Origin: Leptospirillum ferrooxidans C2-3
Lineage (GTDB): Bacteria > Nitrospirota > Leptospirillia > Leptospirillales > Leptospirillaceae
Reading direction: 5' to 3'
Assembly (NCBI RefSeq): GCF_000284315.1
Contig: NC_017094.1
Location: 1,581,486 to 1,645,485, forward strand
Length of the DNA: 64,000 nucleotides
A program made the position numbers and the translations under genes. Positions 43,685 to 52,353 of this stretch are shown piece by piece. A model generated the notes under the pieces. That model made no database searches. It was given only the letters and a program-made list of their open reading frames with translations, and was not told the DNA's origin. How positions within the stretch are numbered: the stretch's first letter is position 1; every line of letters starts with the position of its first letter.

Positions 43685-44200
43685 TCATTTCCGATCATCC
43701 ACAGATTGAATAAACCATTGAATGGCCGCATTCTTTTCTTTCTGGGAGAGTTTCTGGCCTACAACCTTACTTAACCAAGCGATGTTTTTTTCTTTAAGTG
43801 AATTTGCGATCTGAGTTTCCACATCCATCATGACTTTGTGAATCGTGCAGGGACCCCGGCTTTCCCAGTCCGGATTTTGGCAGCTCTCTTTGTAAATTGC
43901 GATTTTCTCACGGATATTCCGGCATTCAAAAAGACGGAACTCTCCTTCCACTGCAACGACGACATCCCAGAACGTGATTTGATCGGGTGGTTTTGCAAGT
44001 TCATATCCCCCATTAACCCCAATGGAAGACCGGAGAATCCCGGCCTTTTTCAAACGGGTAAAAATCTTTGCAAGATAAGTTGGGGATACCCCCTGAAACT
44101 CCGCAATATCGCTAACGCCCAAGGGGGAGTCCTCTGGCGTGTTGATCAGAGAAAGAAGACTATGCAATGCGTATTCAATACTTTTTCCGAGATAGGCCAT
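43685..44200 (-). CDS. Rrf2-family Fe-S transcription regulator
   Basis: A 171-residue regulator with the Rrf2 winged helix (SIEYALHSLLSLIN; SDIAEFQGVSPTYLAKIFTRLKKAG; GVNGGYELAKPP). Three Cys (93, 107, 118) are placed where IscR/NsrR carry cluster ligands, though spacing (x13, x10) is wider than in IscR. ATG 44200 is chosen over longer open frames as it begins the conserved domain. The NDH-2-like gene follows on the same strand; a palindrome (44216-44228) lies 15 bp before the start. Confidence 0.9.
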   Translation of the reverse strand: MAYLGKSIEYALHSLLSLINTPEDSPLGVSDIAEFQGVSPTYLAKIFTRLKKAGILRSSIGVNGGYELAKPPDQITFWDVVVAVEGEFRLFECRNIREKIAIYKESCQNPDWESRGPCTIHKVMMDVETQIANSLKEKNIAWLSKVVGQKLSQKEKNAAIQWFIQSVDDRK

Positions 44201-44215
44201 AAGAGATATTCTAAA

Positions 44216-44228
44216 CCGAACAATTCGG
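44216..44228. promoter_or_regulatory. palindrome upstream of the Rrf2 gene
   Basis: CCGAA-CAA-TTCGG lies 15 bp upstream of the Rrf2 start codon and is bracketed by ATAT on both sides. Size and symmetry suit an autoregulatory operator. A second palindrome, TCTTAATTAAGA (43660-43671), lies between the Rrf2 and oxidoreductase genes. Confidence 0.5.
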
Positions 44229-44483
44229 ATATGTAAAGTCGCAATTAAATCAACTCTCCGACTTAAAACCAAGCTGTTGCTTACCGCACAGGGAAAAGGC
44301 AATAGGACTCACCAGAGTTTCTCATTCGAGCGCAAGTGATTCTTAAAAGATTATTCTTTGGAAAAATCTTAAGCTGATAAAAAAAGATAGAAGTGTGACC
44401 TAAAAACAGAATCATTCTGATTCATTTCAAAAACACCAATTCAAATTTTCCAGTATCCTTTCACAATCAAAATTTTCATTACA

Positions 44484-45170
44484 TCATAGGTTAACTTCAA
44501 ATATTTCCGTAAGATTTCGCCTACCATCATTGGTAAGATAAACAGCCCGGATTTCCTGACCACGACGAATCCAGTTGAGTTCCATAAAACGGTTCGCCAT
44601 GGCTGCCCCAAAAGCCCCGCCTATGTGAGGTTTCCTCTCACTCCAGTCAATACAGCGCCTGGCAAAAAGTCGACGGGAATGTCCAAGTGCTGTCCATTCG
44701 ATCCCTAAGACTTCCAAATGATAACGACCACTGTCCGTGATTTGAAAATCTCTTTCTTCCAGAAAAACCCATTTTTTTTCCTGCATTTTCTCCGCCAAGA
44801 CGACTCCAAGTCTCCCTGCCAAATGGTCGTAACACATCCGGGCCTGTCTAAGTGGAAGAATGCGGGAAATATCCGACCTTTCGCCAACTCTGATTTCAGA
44901 TGAAGCGGCAAGGTAATCTTCGAGTGCTTCCATCATCCGTGCATTGATGACCCTGTAATAGCGGTGTCGTCCACACTGTTCGACGCATAAAACCCCCATC
45001 TTCTTCATCAATGTCAGATGTTCGCTGGCGGTCTGATTCGATATCCCTGCCCGGCAAGCCAGCTCACTTGCAGGAAGTGCCCGGCCATCCGCAAGGGCCA
45101 GAAGCATCGCAGCACGTGCCGGTGAGGAAATCATTTGGGCCACCTGTGACAGTTTCAGAACTTCATCCAT
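44484..45170 (-). CDS. ArsR-family winged-helix regulator with C-terminal extension
   Basis: A 228-residue protein. The first 90 residues are an ArsR-type winged helix (MISSPARAAMLLALADGRAL, ELACRAGISNQTASEHLTLM, RHRYYRV). The C-terminal 130 residues (MCYDHLAGRLGVVLAEKM, IDWSERKPHIGGAFGAAM) are the extension seen in a subset of ArsR regulators with unknown ligands. It is divergent from a cupin gene; GGTTG (45224) and CAACC (45240) between them form a spaced inverted repeat. Confidence 0.9.
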   Translation of the reverse strand: MDEVLKLSQVAQMISSPARAAMLLALADGRALPASELACRAGISNQTASEHLTLMKKMGVLCVEQCGRHRYYRVINARMMEALEDYLAASSEIRVGERSDISRILPLRQARMCYDHLAGRLGVVLAEKMQEKKWVFLEERDFQITDSGRYHLEVLGIEWTALGHSRRLFARRCIDWSERKPHIGGAFGAAMANRFMELNWIRRGQEIRAVYLTNDGRRNLTEIFEVNL

Positions 45171-45270
45171 ATTTCGTCCACTCCCGAATCATTCACATCA
45201 TAAAGGATGTTAGGGTAGTTTCAGGTTGTCACTCAAAGGCAACCACAACCCTTCAAAAAAGGAGAACACT

Positions 45271-45687
45271 ATGACATTATCTGCCATTTTTCAAAAAACA
45301 AATGAAATGCCCTGGATCCCGGGAAGCGTTCTTTTTGGCGAAAAATTATTGGTAGAAGGACAGGATGTTATTTTTCTCAAGATCCTGAGCGATCGAAGGG
45401 ATCAAGGCGGAGGCGTTGCCGAAATCACAAGGTTTGCCCCCCCGCCCGGGAAACGGATCCGGATCAAAGCCATCGCCGAATCCGATGAACACGTCTATGT
45501 TCTGGAAGGGGGGCACGATGATGGGATCGGCAAACAAATCCGCTTCCCCGGAGACTATCTTCTTCACCCCAAGGGTCTTCCCCATAGCGCCATCCTGTCA
45601 CGGGAAACAATCGCTCTGGTCATCTATGCAGGAGAAGCAGACCGGGTGACCGAATTTCGTGTGGAAGATTGCAAACAGGGCGATTGA
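45271..45687 (+). CDS. cupin-domain protein
   Basis: A 138-residue cupin. FAPPPGKRIRIKAIAESDEHVYVLEGG resembles the first cupin motif, but one of the usual His ligands is absent; FPGDYLLHPKGLPHSAIL is the second motif with a His. ATG 45271 has a strong GGAG site 7 nt upstream. It is transcribed away from the ArsR-type regulator, its likely controller. Probably a sensor or small enzyme; reaction unknown. Confidence 0.82.
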   Translation: MTLSAIFQKTNEMPWIPGSVLFGEKLLVEGQDVIFLKILSDRRDQGGGVAEITRFAPPPGKRIRIKAIAESDEHVYVLEGGHDDGIGKQIRFPGDYLLHPKGLPHSAILSRETIALVIYAGEADRVTEFRVEDCKQGD

Positions 45688-45805
45688 AGAGAGATCAGCA
45701 TTCTCCCTGCATGAGAAAAAGAACTTTACCGGAAAATGGGCCCGAACCAGTGATGGAAAACAGTCATCCTGATTCGGGTCACTATTATGATGCAAGAAAA
45801 CTCAT

Positions 45806-46516
45806 TTACAGGATAACCCCGAATTCGACGCCAGACTCAAAATCAAGAGTCATGTTGCTGATGCCAGGATGGTTGTCCAGAAGGTTTTTAAATGGCAAAA
45901 CCTCATCGGATGACGTATACATGTTGTCGGCCAGGATGATCGCTCCAGGCTTCAGCAGTTTTTCAACTTTCTGGAATACATCGAGATATCCACTTGCCCA
46001 GATATCGATGAAGACCATATCGAATGATTCATTCATGCTAGCCACCGTTGAAAACACGTCGCCCCGAAACAAATCGACATAAGAGGCTAGCCCCATGGAT
46101 TGAACGTTCTCCCAAAGAGTGTCGCACTTGCTATCGTCCATTTCCGTTGCGACCACTTTGCCTTTTCCCAGTACCCTGAGCGCCTCGGCGAAATACAATG
46201 TCGAAACGCCTCTTGAACTCCCAAGTTCCAGAATGGCCTCCGGTCTTTTTACCAGAGTCAGATTGAACAGAAACTCTCCCATCTCCGGAGAGATGGCAAG
46301 CGACAGAGCAGAATCCTGAACCAAGATGCCATGAGTCTTGAGAAACAACCCTTTTTCAAAAGGCGCAAGAGTCCCGTATTGTTTTACAAGTTCGGAAAAT
46401 GCCTTGTCCGAACCCTTAAACTGAGCACGCGCCTTGCCATGGATTTCATCATCACTCTTCTTATGCAGGGATGACAGGCAATCACTCAACCCTTTATTTT
46501 TTTTTAAAAGATTCAT
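45806..46516 (-). CDS. O-methyltransferase-like SAM-dependent methyltransferase
   Basis: A 236-residue methyltransferase of the catechol-O-methyltransferase-like group. SAM motif I is ILELGSSRGVSTLYFAEAL (near residue 94); KVVATEMDDSKCDTLWENV is motif II; DMVFIDIWASGYLDVFQKV is motif IV; and GAIILADNMY follows with the metal/active-site Asp-Asn pair. Substrate unknown. The start ATG 46516 has GGAGG 6-7 nt upstream. Confidence 0.88.
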   Translation of the reverse strand: MNLLKKNKGLSDCLSSLHKKSDDEIHGKARAQFKGSDKAFSELVKQYGTLAPFEKGLFLKTHGILVQDSALSLAISPEMGEFLFNLTLVKRPEAILELGSSRGVSTLYFAEALRVLGKGKVVATEMDDSKCDTLWENVQSMGLASYVDLFRGDVFSTVASMNESFDMVFIDIWASGYLDVFQKVEKLLKPGAIILADNMYTSSDEVLPFKNLLDNHPGISNMTLDFESGVEFGVIL

Positions 46517-46848
46517 TTTTCCTCCCTAAAAAATAAAACTATAGAATATTTCAATAAAGTTTCGACTCGGGAATCCAGTTCTCTTCCAAAGTCCCGCTTT
46601 TTTGATAGAAAAAGAATCAGTTGCATAAAATCAGACGATGAAGTTTTCGGGTAAAGACATCCGATTACACCCCTTCACACCCCCCAAAAGTCCGGAACTT
46701 CTTTCACAAACGGGAGATATGCCCATTCCATCTCCTGGATTTCTGGAGAGTCGATTACCGTTGATACAAACAGACCCATTGCTCAAAAGATAAAGACAAA
46801 TTGGCTTTGCCTTCGCTTTTCCAAAATTTCGCTCTTTTCCCGGATCCA
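46517..46848. other. intergenic region with a possible small remnant
   Basis: A 332-bp gap. A minus-strand mini-frame (46779-46675, 34 codons) reads MGLFVSTVIDSPEIQEMEWA and on to VPDFWGV, which looks coding-like but has no RBS. It may be a scrap of a broken gene. No RNA gene was recognised. Confidence 0.3.
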
Positions 46849-47292
46849 TTATTTTTCAAGTGTTTCTGCACGTTTTTTCAGTGCATGGTTCATGGATTCG
46901 AAGCCTTGACGAACACGCTCGTACCAATGAAGTCCCATGAATAGGGGCAAAAAACCTGTAAAGCGCTCGGAATGCTCGAACCGGATCGCTCCATTGCTCT
47001 CTGGAATCAGCCGGAATGAGTGCTCTCCAGCGAAGAGAGCAGAAATACCAAAGGTTCCAACCCACCGGAATTCCCGTTCGGGTGTCATCGCGATGAGAAT
47101 AGGAGAGAAAGACATCGGCCGGCGTCCAGGCAAACGCACAGCGACGTCCAATCGTTTCCCGACCGTAAGAGAGCCAGATACCCGTACTACCAGGGGATTC
47201 CACTCTGGGTACCGGGGAAGATCAATCAATATCCGCCAGATATCAGCGACAGGAGCGTGGATGTCGATCATTGTCTCAATGTCTCGTGCCAT
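46849..47292 (-). CDS. SRPBCC (START-like) family protein
   Basis: A 147-residue ligand-binding helix-grip protein: ETMIDIHAPVADIWRILIDLPRYPEWNPLV at the start is typical of SRPBCC domains; FRWVGTFGISALFAGEHSFRL and the C-terminal long helix complete it. Could be a polyketide-cyclase-like or lipid-binding protein; no reaction is evident. It follows the hydrolase and TetR genes on the same strand with 57 bp spacing. Confidence 0.88.
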   Translation of the reverse strand: MARDIETMIDIHAPVADIWRILIDLPRYPEWNPLVVRVSGSLTVGKRLDVAVRLPGRRPMSFSPILIAMTPEREFRWVGTFGISALFAGEHSFRLIPESNGAIRFEHSERFTGFLPLFMGLHWYERVRQGFESMNHALKKRAETLEK

Positions 47293-47349
47293 GCAGGATC
47301 TCCTTACATCTTTTAAAAGTTGATTGGTAAGCAATTGATAACTTTCAGG

Positions 47350-48336
47350 TCAAAAAATTTTCGGCCTTTCCATGCGAGCCTTGATTTCCCTAAGAATAAC
47401 CGCAAACCGCTCTGGCTCCTCATCATGTGGCAGGTGAGCGGACGATTCGAACCAGAAGAGTTCCTTTCCGAGAGGTGCTTTCAATAAAGCATGGTAGCGC
47501 TGCAAAATAACCGGAGGGGCAACAGCATCACGTCGTCCCTGACAGAAAAATACGGGAACATCCAGAGAAGGAACCTGACGGAAAAGGTCCAGGTCTTTCA
47601 TCGATGGAAGAAGAGAATCCTGGGTAAGGGAGATCCCACTGAGTGCCTGCAAAGCCTCGCGCCATGTATAGTTCGGAGAAGAAAAAAGACGCCAGAGATT
47701 TTTCCTGAGGAGCGAAGAAAAGTGTTCACGACGGTGAATGCCCCCGAACTCGGTCATCCATTTCGCTCGTTCCATGAAATCCTTGCTCTCCATGTAAGGA
47801 GGGGGGCCAATACGTTCCAGCGCTTGCAAAGCTTTCCGGTTCTTTCTCACACTCGCCTGTTGCCAGACAAAGTCATGGGCCATCGCATCGCTTTCCTCGA
47901 TCCGGACATCCATACCTACCCCGATCAGGGCACGGATCCCTTCCGGAGCCCGATACGCTGCAAGGGCGGCAAGACTTGCCCCCAGAGAAAATCCGAGCAG
48001 ATAGACAGACTCGACTTCCAGACGCTTTCGAAGCACAACAACCATCTCCTCTACATCGAGGACAAGACGATCCAGGGGCTGAGACCCGAAAGAGACATCC
48101 CGGTGGAACGATTTCCCGCACCCCCGCAGATCCCAGTAGACAACCCGGAATGACTCTTCCCATTTCAACCGCTCTTCCAAAGCATCGGCTTCATGGATTA
48201 CAGGGAATCCCGGGCCGGCCTGAATGATCAGGAGAACCGGGAGACTCGGCTCCTTTCCCCGCACAAGGATCCACTGATCATCGTCTCCCAAACGCACTCG
48301 CTCGAATAGACGGACAGAATGCTCGGCTCCAGTCAT
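47350..48336 (-). CDS. alpha/beta hydrolase, prolyl-aminopeptidase-like
   Basis: A 328-residue alpha/beta hydrolase. It shows QAGPGFPVIHE (oxyanion region), VYWDLRGCGKS, the nucleophile elbow GFSLGASLAAL, a catalytic acid region in CQGRRDAVAP and His in ESSAHLPHDEEP. This layout is like proline iminopeptidase-type hydrolases. The start overlaps the TetR stop (TAATG at 48336), so both are expressed together; TetR probably senses a substrate or product. Confidence 0.9.
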   Translation of the reverse strand: MTGAEHSVRLFERVRLGDDDQWILVRGKEPSLPVLLIIQAGPGFPVIHEADALEERLKWEESFRVVYWDLRGCGKSFHRDVSFGSQPLDRLVLDVEEMVVVLRKRLEVESVYLLGFSLGASLAALAAYRAPEGIRALIGVGMDVRIEESDAMAHDFVWQQASVRKNRKALQALERIGPPPYMESKDFMERAKWMTEFGGIHRREHFSSLLRKNLWRLFSSPNYTWREALQALSGISLTQDSLLPSMKDLDLFRQVPSLDVPVFFCQGRRDAVAPPVILQRYHALLKAPLGKELFWFESSAHLPHDEEPERFAVILREIKARMERPKIF

Positions 48337-48959
48337 TAGAATCTCCCTTCTTTTTGGCTGAGGGCCCGTTCAAGAAGATCTTTTATAGATTCCCTCCATT
48401 TGAGCGCAGGGGGTTCGCATTCCTGAAAATACAGCATGCGGGCAAACTGGCTCAGAAGACCAATCGTCAGAGAAGCCAGAAGATCGGTACTCTCCTCCGG
48501 ATCGACAGTCCCTTCTGCCTTCCCCTTCTCGATCCATTGTCTCAGCAATCCGAGAAGGGGATTGAGCCGCGTTTTCGAGCTGGCCTGCGGCCAGAAAAGA
48601 CGCAGGTTCTCATGAACATAGATCACGGCATCAAGGTTCTGGTCCAAAAACCGAATGTAGCGGTCCACCAGAGCGTTAAGGTCTTCATGGAAAGTTTGTT
48701 GAGGATCCATGGATTCCTGTACGCTCATGACCAGCGTTCCGTAGCAGCGTTCGAAAAGGTGGATCGCCAGGGTGTTCTTGCTCTCGAAGAACTTATAGAG
48801 CACGGTATTGCTATAACCCGTAGCTGCCGCAATATCCCTGAGACTGGTCTCGCAGAGACCATCCCGGACAAACAGGCGCAAAGCCTCCAGCAAGATGGCC
48901 TGTCTTGAAGGCGGATCATCGGGCGATGCGAGAGGTATAAGGGAGTATTCTGTGACCAT
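48336..48959 (-). CDS. TetR-family regulator
   Basis: A 207-residue TetR regulator. HTH: AILLEALRLFVRDGLCETSLRDIAAATGYSNTVLYKFFESKNTLAIHLFE (core ATGYSNTVLYKFFESK). C-terminal ligand domain unclassified. It is the first gene of a unit with the alpha/beta hydrolase and SRPBCC genes, a form typical of autoregulated detoxification operons. Confidence 0.92.
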   Translation of the reverse strand: MVTEYSLIPLASPDDPPSRQAILLEALRLFVRDGLCETSLRDIAAATGYSNTVLYKFFESKNTLAIHLFERCYGTLVMSVQESMDPQQTFHEDLNALVDRYIRFLDQNLDAVIYVHENLRLFWPQASSKTRLNPLLGLLRQWIEKGKAEGTVDPEESTDLLASLTIGLLSQFARMLYFQECEPPALKWRESIKDLLERALSQKEGRF

Positions 48960-49044
48960 GTCGTTAGGTTATCAGATGCTAACTCAAAGAACAAGAGAGC
49001 GGTTAACAATCACAACCGCATCGGCTCATTATTGAAAGAACGGC

Positions 49045-49506
49045 TCAGGCTTTTGTAATCAAACGGAGCAATTCCCTGTTTAAAGCCTTGCGCCCCTCTC
49101 CTTTCTCACCAAAAAATGTGTCATCAACATCTTCAACGACCGGGAGGGCAGCTACCGTCACATCCCGCCCGGTTTGAGTCAATTCCAATATTTTGGCACG
49201 CGTATCGGTCGGATGAGAACGGCGAAGGAGGAGCCCGCGCACTTCCAGTGCACGCAAAACCTGAGAGGTCATCATGACGTCCAGTTTCGAATGGTGGGCA
49301 AGCATGACCTGCGTGACATGCTTCTCTCTGGCAGAAAGCCATAGAAGGCCCGCCAGCAAGACAAACTGGACCTGAGTGAGCCCATACGGTTTCAATTGCC
49401 TAGCGATGGCTCGTTGCCATAGCGTCGTAATCTGCCAGATCAGAAAACCTGTACTGTCATTGGCTTCTTTTTCAGAAAACGGCCACTCTGCTTTTGTACT
49501 ACCCAT
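49045..49506 (-). CDS. MarR-family regulator
   Basis: A 153-residue MarR regulator: IWQITTLWQRAIARQLKPYGLTQVQFVLLAGL, VTQVMLAHHSKLDVMMTSQVLRALEVRGLLLR and RSHPTDTRAKILELT (wing). ATG 49506 overlaps the EVE gene stop by 8 nt. It is the last gene of a three-gene unit with EVE and SRPBCC genes; an AT-rich inverted repeat upstream of the unit (50374-50406) is a likely binding site. Confidence 0.93.
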   Translation of the reverse strand: MGSTKAEWPFSEKEANDSTGFLIWQITTLWQRAIARQLKPYGLTQVQFVLLAGLLWLSAREKHVTQVMLAHHSKLDVMMTSQVLRALEVRGLLLRRSHPTDTRAKILELTQTGRDVTVAALPVVEDVDDTFFGEKGEGRKALNRELLRLITKA

Positions 49507-49930
49507 CCAGTTTAACCTCCATGGCTTTTGCAATCAGCAGAAAATCCTCTTCAGTCATTTCGATGTGCCCAGTGCGGAAAGGATACCCCCAATGCTCGGT
49601 GTCCCGGATAAAAGACAGATTCGCTATCAGGGAATGAATATGGACAGGCCTGCATTTTAAATACTCGACATCGCGCCGAAAGGGAAGAAAGTCGTGAGAC
49701 ATGGGATATTGGTAAATATTCTCCCCTATGATTCTGCCTATAGCGGTGAACATTTGCAGAGGTTCCCTTTCATTGGTCTCCGTTTTCGGGGAATAATAGA
49801 CAAGCCAGTCACCCACCCTCATCCGATGAAGCGGAGCGGCCTTGCCGTGGCACAACTGAGCAAATCCCTCCGCCCTTCCCCATTTCACGTGAGACCAAGA
49901 TGCCACCCCGATCCAGTATCGCACCCTCAT
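49499..49930 (-). CDS. EVE-domain protein
   Basis: A 143-residue EVE-fold (PUA-like) protein: YWIGVASWSHVKWGRAEGFAQLCHG, MRVGDWLVYYSPK and FTAIGRIIGENIYQ, close to the EVE subfamily with a DUF55-like core. EVE domains bind modified bases in DNA or RNA, and some act with restriction enzymes; no nuclease adjoins it here. ATG 49930 overlaps the preceding SRPBCC stop by 4 nt. Confidence 0.92.
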   Translation of the reverse strand: MRVRYWIGVASWSHVKWGRAEGFAQLCHGKAAPLHRMRVGDWLVYYSPKTETNEREPLQMFTAIGRIIGENIYQYPMSHDFLPFRRDVEYLKCRPVHIHSLIANLSFIRDTEHWGYPFRTGHIEMTEEDFLLIAKAMEVKLDG

Positions 49931-50361
49931 TCAAGCTGCCCGGCAAGGCTTGAACATTTCTCAAGGGTCTCCTTCAATGTTTTTTGGATACCACGTCCAA
50001 TCAGTAGGGCAAACAAAGGACTTAACCACCCATGCATCTCGATACGAACGCTGATTTTCCCACCCTTCCCCGGAGAGTCTTCGGGCGAATAGGTGTGTAT
50101 AAAATCCATACAGGTCAGGGGCAGAAAGGAGCGGTTCGTGAAACCCCGTTTTTTTTGGACCTCCAGCATGACAAAATTCACCATGGGCTCACCAACTGGT
50201 TTCAATTGCCCCCTGCTTCCTGCCTCAAACGGCCCATCCAGAGTGACCCATTCCAATCCTTCGTCCCAATGATTCCACTCGTGGGGTCGGGACCAGAGTG
50301 CCCAAACCTGTTCTGCATTAGCTGTAGTCGGAATCGTTTCTTCATACCTCCATGTCAGCAT
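49927..50361 (-). CDS. SRPBCC family protein (polyketide cyclase-like)
   Basis: A 144-residue SRPBCC protein: WRYEETIPTTANAEQVWALW, then SRPHEWNHWDEGLEWVTLDG and GSRGQLKP, and a C-terminal amphipathic helix (GRGIQKTLKETLEKCSSLAG). Ligand unknown. It heads the SRPBCC-EVE-MarR unit, all joined by short overlaps. The start is 13 bp from an AT-rich inverted repeat that could be the MarR operator. Confidence 0.9.
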   Translation of the reverse strand: MLTWRYEETIPTTANAEQVWALWSRPHEWNHWDEGLEWVTLDGPFEAGSRGQLKPVGEPMVNFVMLEVQKKRGFTNRSFLPLTCMDFIHTYSPEDSPGKGGKISVRIEMHGWLSPLFALLIGRGIQKTLKETLEKCSSLAGQLE

Positions 50362-50373
50362 CTGATCCTCCAG

Positions 50374-50406
50374 TAGTAATTACATATATTATATATATGA
50401 TTACTA
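50374..50406. promoter_or_regulatory. AT-rich inverted repeat, putative MarR operator
   Basis: TAGTAAT (50374-50380) and ATTACTA (50400-50406) are exact inverted repeats; the sequence between them (ACATATATTATATATAT) continues the symmetry imperfectly. It lies 13 bp upstream of the SRPBCC start and within the promoter region. MarR proteins bind such AT-rich palindromes. Confidence 0.65.
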
Positions 50407-50511
50407 TATCTCAGTGGGACCTTTGTTTCAACAGGAGATCATTGGGCCAGGAGAAAATCTTTCTTGGAAGCAAATCCCCCTTGGTCACAATCGTTTTTTT
50501 ACCTATTGAAT

Positions 50512-50525
50512 ATAGACCGGTCTAT
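50512..50525. promoter_or_regulatory. perfect 14-bp palindrome, putative TetR operator
   Basis: ATAGACCGGTCTAT lies 5 bp upstream of the TetR start. The core TAGACC/GGTCTA recurs in operators of NemR-like and related TetR repressors. Its position over the translation start region fits autorepression of the tetR-MFS unit. Confidence 0.78.
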
Positions 50526-50530
50526 CTATT

Positions 50531-51151
50531 ATGATTGCACTCATGAAAAAGCCCATTCATCCAGGAAAGACTCCCTCAAATGTTGTCCGGACCCGTATTC
50601 TCGAAACGGCCGCCAATCTTTTTTATCTTCATGGGATCTCCAATGTCGGGATTAATGAGGTCATCGGAAAAGCCGGTGTAGCCAGAATGTCCCTCTACCA
50701 TCACTATTCTTCCAAGGACGATCTTATTCTGGCTGTGCTCGACCATATCTCTGCCCAAAGGGCCGAGATAATCGGGAACGCCCTTTCCGGATACCACACC
50801 CCGGAGACCCGGCTTATGGCTATATTCCTGATCCTGAAGGAAACCGTCCATGAAGAGACCTTCCGGGGATGCGCATTTATCAACGCGGCAATAGAAAGGG
50901 CAAAACAGGAAGATCCCATCCACGCAAGGGTTGCCAAACACAAGAGAATGATTCAGGAAATCTTTCTCAAACTGGCAAAGGAAGCGGGAGCAGACAATCC
51001 GGACCTTCTAGCCCGGCAATTGATGATCCTTTGGGACGGTGCGATCACACAGTCCTACATTCATCAGGATCCGGAAATCGTTTCTTTTGCAGTGGATGCC
51101 GCCAGAAAACTGATTGCAGCGAGCCTTCGGGAAAAACAGGAAGATTCATGA
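50531..51151 (+). CDS. TetR-family repressor controlling an MFS exporter
   Basis: A 206-residue TetR regulator. HTH: ILETAANLFYLHGISNVGINEVIGKAGVARMSLYHHYSSKDDLILAVLDH. The C-terminus resembles TetR_C_11-type domains (FRGCAFINAAIE) with a Cys that could sense electrophiles, as known for NemR-type repressors. The stop overlaps the MFS start (ATGA). A perfect palindrome lies 5 bp before the start. Confidence 0.93.
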   Translation: MIALMKKPIHPGKTPSNVVRTRILETAANLFYLHGISNVGINEVIGKAGVARMSLYHHYSSKDDLILAVLDHISAQRAEIIGNALSGYHTPETRLMAIFLILKETVHEETFRGCAFINAAIERAKQEDPIHARVAKHKRMIQEIFLKLAKEAGADNPDLLARQLMILWDGAITQSYIHQDPEIVSFAVDAARKLIAASLREKQEDS

Positions 51152-52353
51152 AACCTACCTCCTTCACAGACTTTCTCCCGTCCGGGCTTCTGGGGCTCGG
51201 AACGGCCGTCGCTCTCGGGTTTTCCCGATTCGATTACGCTCTCATTCTTCCTTCCATGAAAAGAGATCTTGCTCTAAACTTCACTGAAGCCGGATGGTTG
51301 AATACAAGCAATGCGATCGGGTATCTCTTGGGATCTATCGTAGCGAAACCGCTGATCGGGCACTTTGGAGTTCGGATGATTTTCCGTTTCGGATTGATCC
51401 TGACTTCAAGTGCTGTTCTGACAACAGGGCTTTTCCATGCCTACATCCCACTTCTTCTTCTCCGGGTTCTGGCCGGAGTCTTCGGAGCGCTCTCCTTTAT
51501 CTGCGGGGGCGTTTTGGCCGCGGGCTTGTTTCCGGGGAATGCAGGGCGGACGGCCGTCTCGATTTCAATTTACATGGCGGGAGGAGGTCTCGGGATCCTG
51601 CTGTCCGGACTGACAATCCCAATGGCCCTATCCCGCTGCGACGATAATTGCTGGCCGTGGATTTGGATAGGGTTAGGAGTCGCGAGCTTTTTATTCACCG
51701 TTTTTTCTTGGTCCAGTGCCCACAGATCACAACTGCAAGGAGCCGTTCATCAAGGAAAGTCCTCCTGGAAAATCGGCTCCTTTGTTCCGCTTTTAACCGG
51801 ATATTTCCTATTTGGGGCCGGTTACATCATTTATATGACCTACATTATCGCCTGGGTCCGGGAAAGTGGACGTTCGGTAGAAGAAGTTTCCTTTTTCTGG
51901 GCACTCCTGGGTGTGGCAGTCATCGTATCTCCGCCCATATGGAAAAGAGTTCTGAGCGGTTGGAGGGGGGGCAGGCCGATGGGAGTAGCTATAGGCATAA
52001 CGGCATTGGGAAGTCTGATTCCTCTTTTTTCGACCTCCTTTTTTTCAATGATCGTTTCGGCTATATTTTTCGGTCTTGCCTTCCTCAACGTCCCGGCAAC
52101 GATGACGACCTTTCTGCAAAGATCCCTTCCTCAGTCGCATTGGGGAAGCTCGATCGCATTTTTCACCTTGATTTTCTCTCTGGGTCAGATTATTGGTCCA
52201 GTTGTTGGAGGGTGGATCGCCGATCGGGAGGGAATACTTTCCGCAGGCCTGATGTTTTCTTTTATCAGCCTGTTTGCGGGGGCATCTGTCGCCGTTTTCC
52301 AACAGGAGATTCAGCAGCGGCAGGGGGAGGCGACAGATATGAAAACCCTTTAA
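51148..52353 (+). CDS. MFS transporter, YbfB/YjiJ type
   Basis: A 401-residue major facilitator with about 12 membrane spans. LGLGTAVALGFSRFDYALILPSM is typical of YbfB/YjiJ-type MFS proteins; a cytosolic basic loop (SSAHRSQLQGAVHQGKSSWK) divides the two halves. Likely a proton-driven exporter of small molecules. It overlaps the TetR gene by 4 bp, so expression is tied to that repressor. Confidence 0.93.
   Translation: MKPTSFTDFLPSGLLGLGTAVALGFSRFDYALILPSMKRDLALNFTEAGWLNTSNAIGYLLGSIVAKPLIGHFGVRMIFRFGLILTSSAVLTTGLFHAYIPLLLLRVLAGVFGALSFICGGVLAAGLFPGNAGRTAVSISIYMAGGGLGILLSGLTIPMALSRCDDNCWPWIWIGLGVASFLFTVFSWSSAHRSQLQGAVHQGKSSWKIGSFVPLLTGYFLFGAGYIIYMTYIIAWVRESGRSVEEVSFFWALLGVAVIVSPPIWKRVLSGWRGGRPMGVAIGITALGSLIPLFSTSFFSMIVSAIFFGLAFLNVPATMTTFLQRSLPQSHWGSSIAFFTLIFSLGQIIGPVVGGWIADREGILSAGLMFSFISLFAGASVAVFQQEIQQRQGEATDMKTL

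Noticed and set aside
49499-49930. EVE gene as part of a restriction or defence island
   Set aside because: Neighbours are SRPBCC and MarR genes; no nuclease, methylase or other defence gene is seen.
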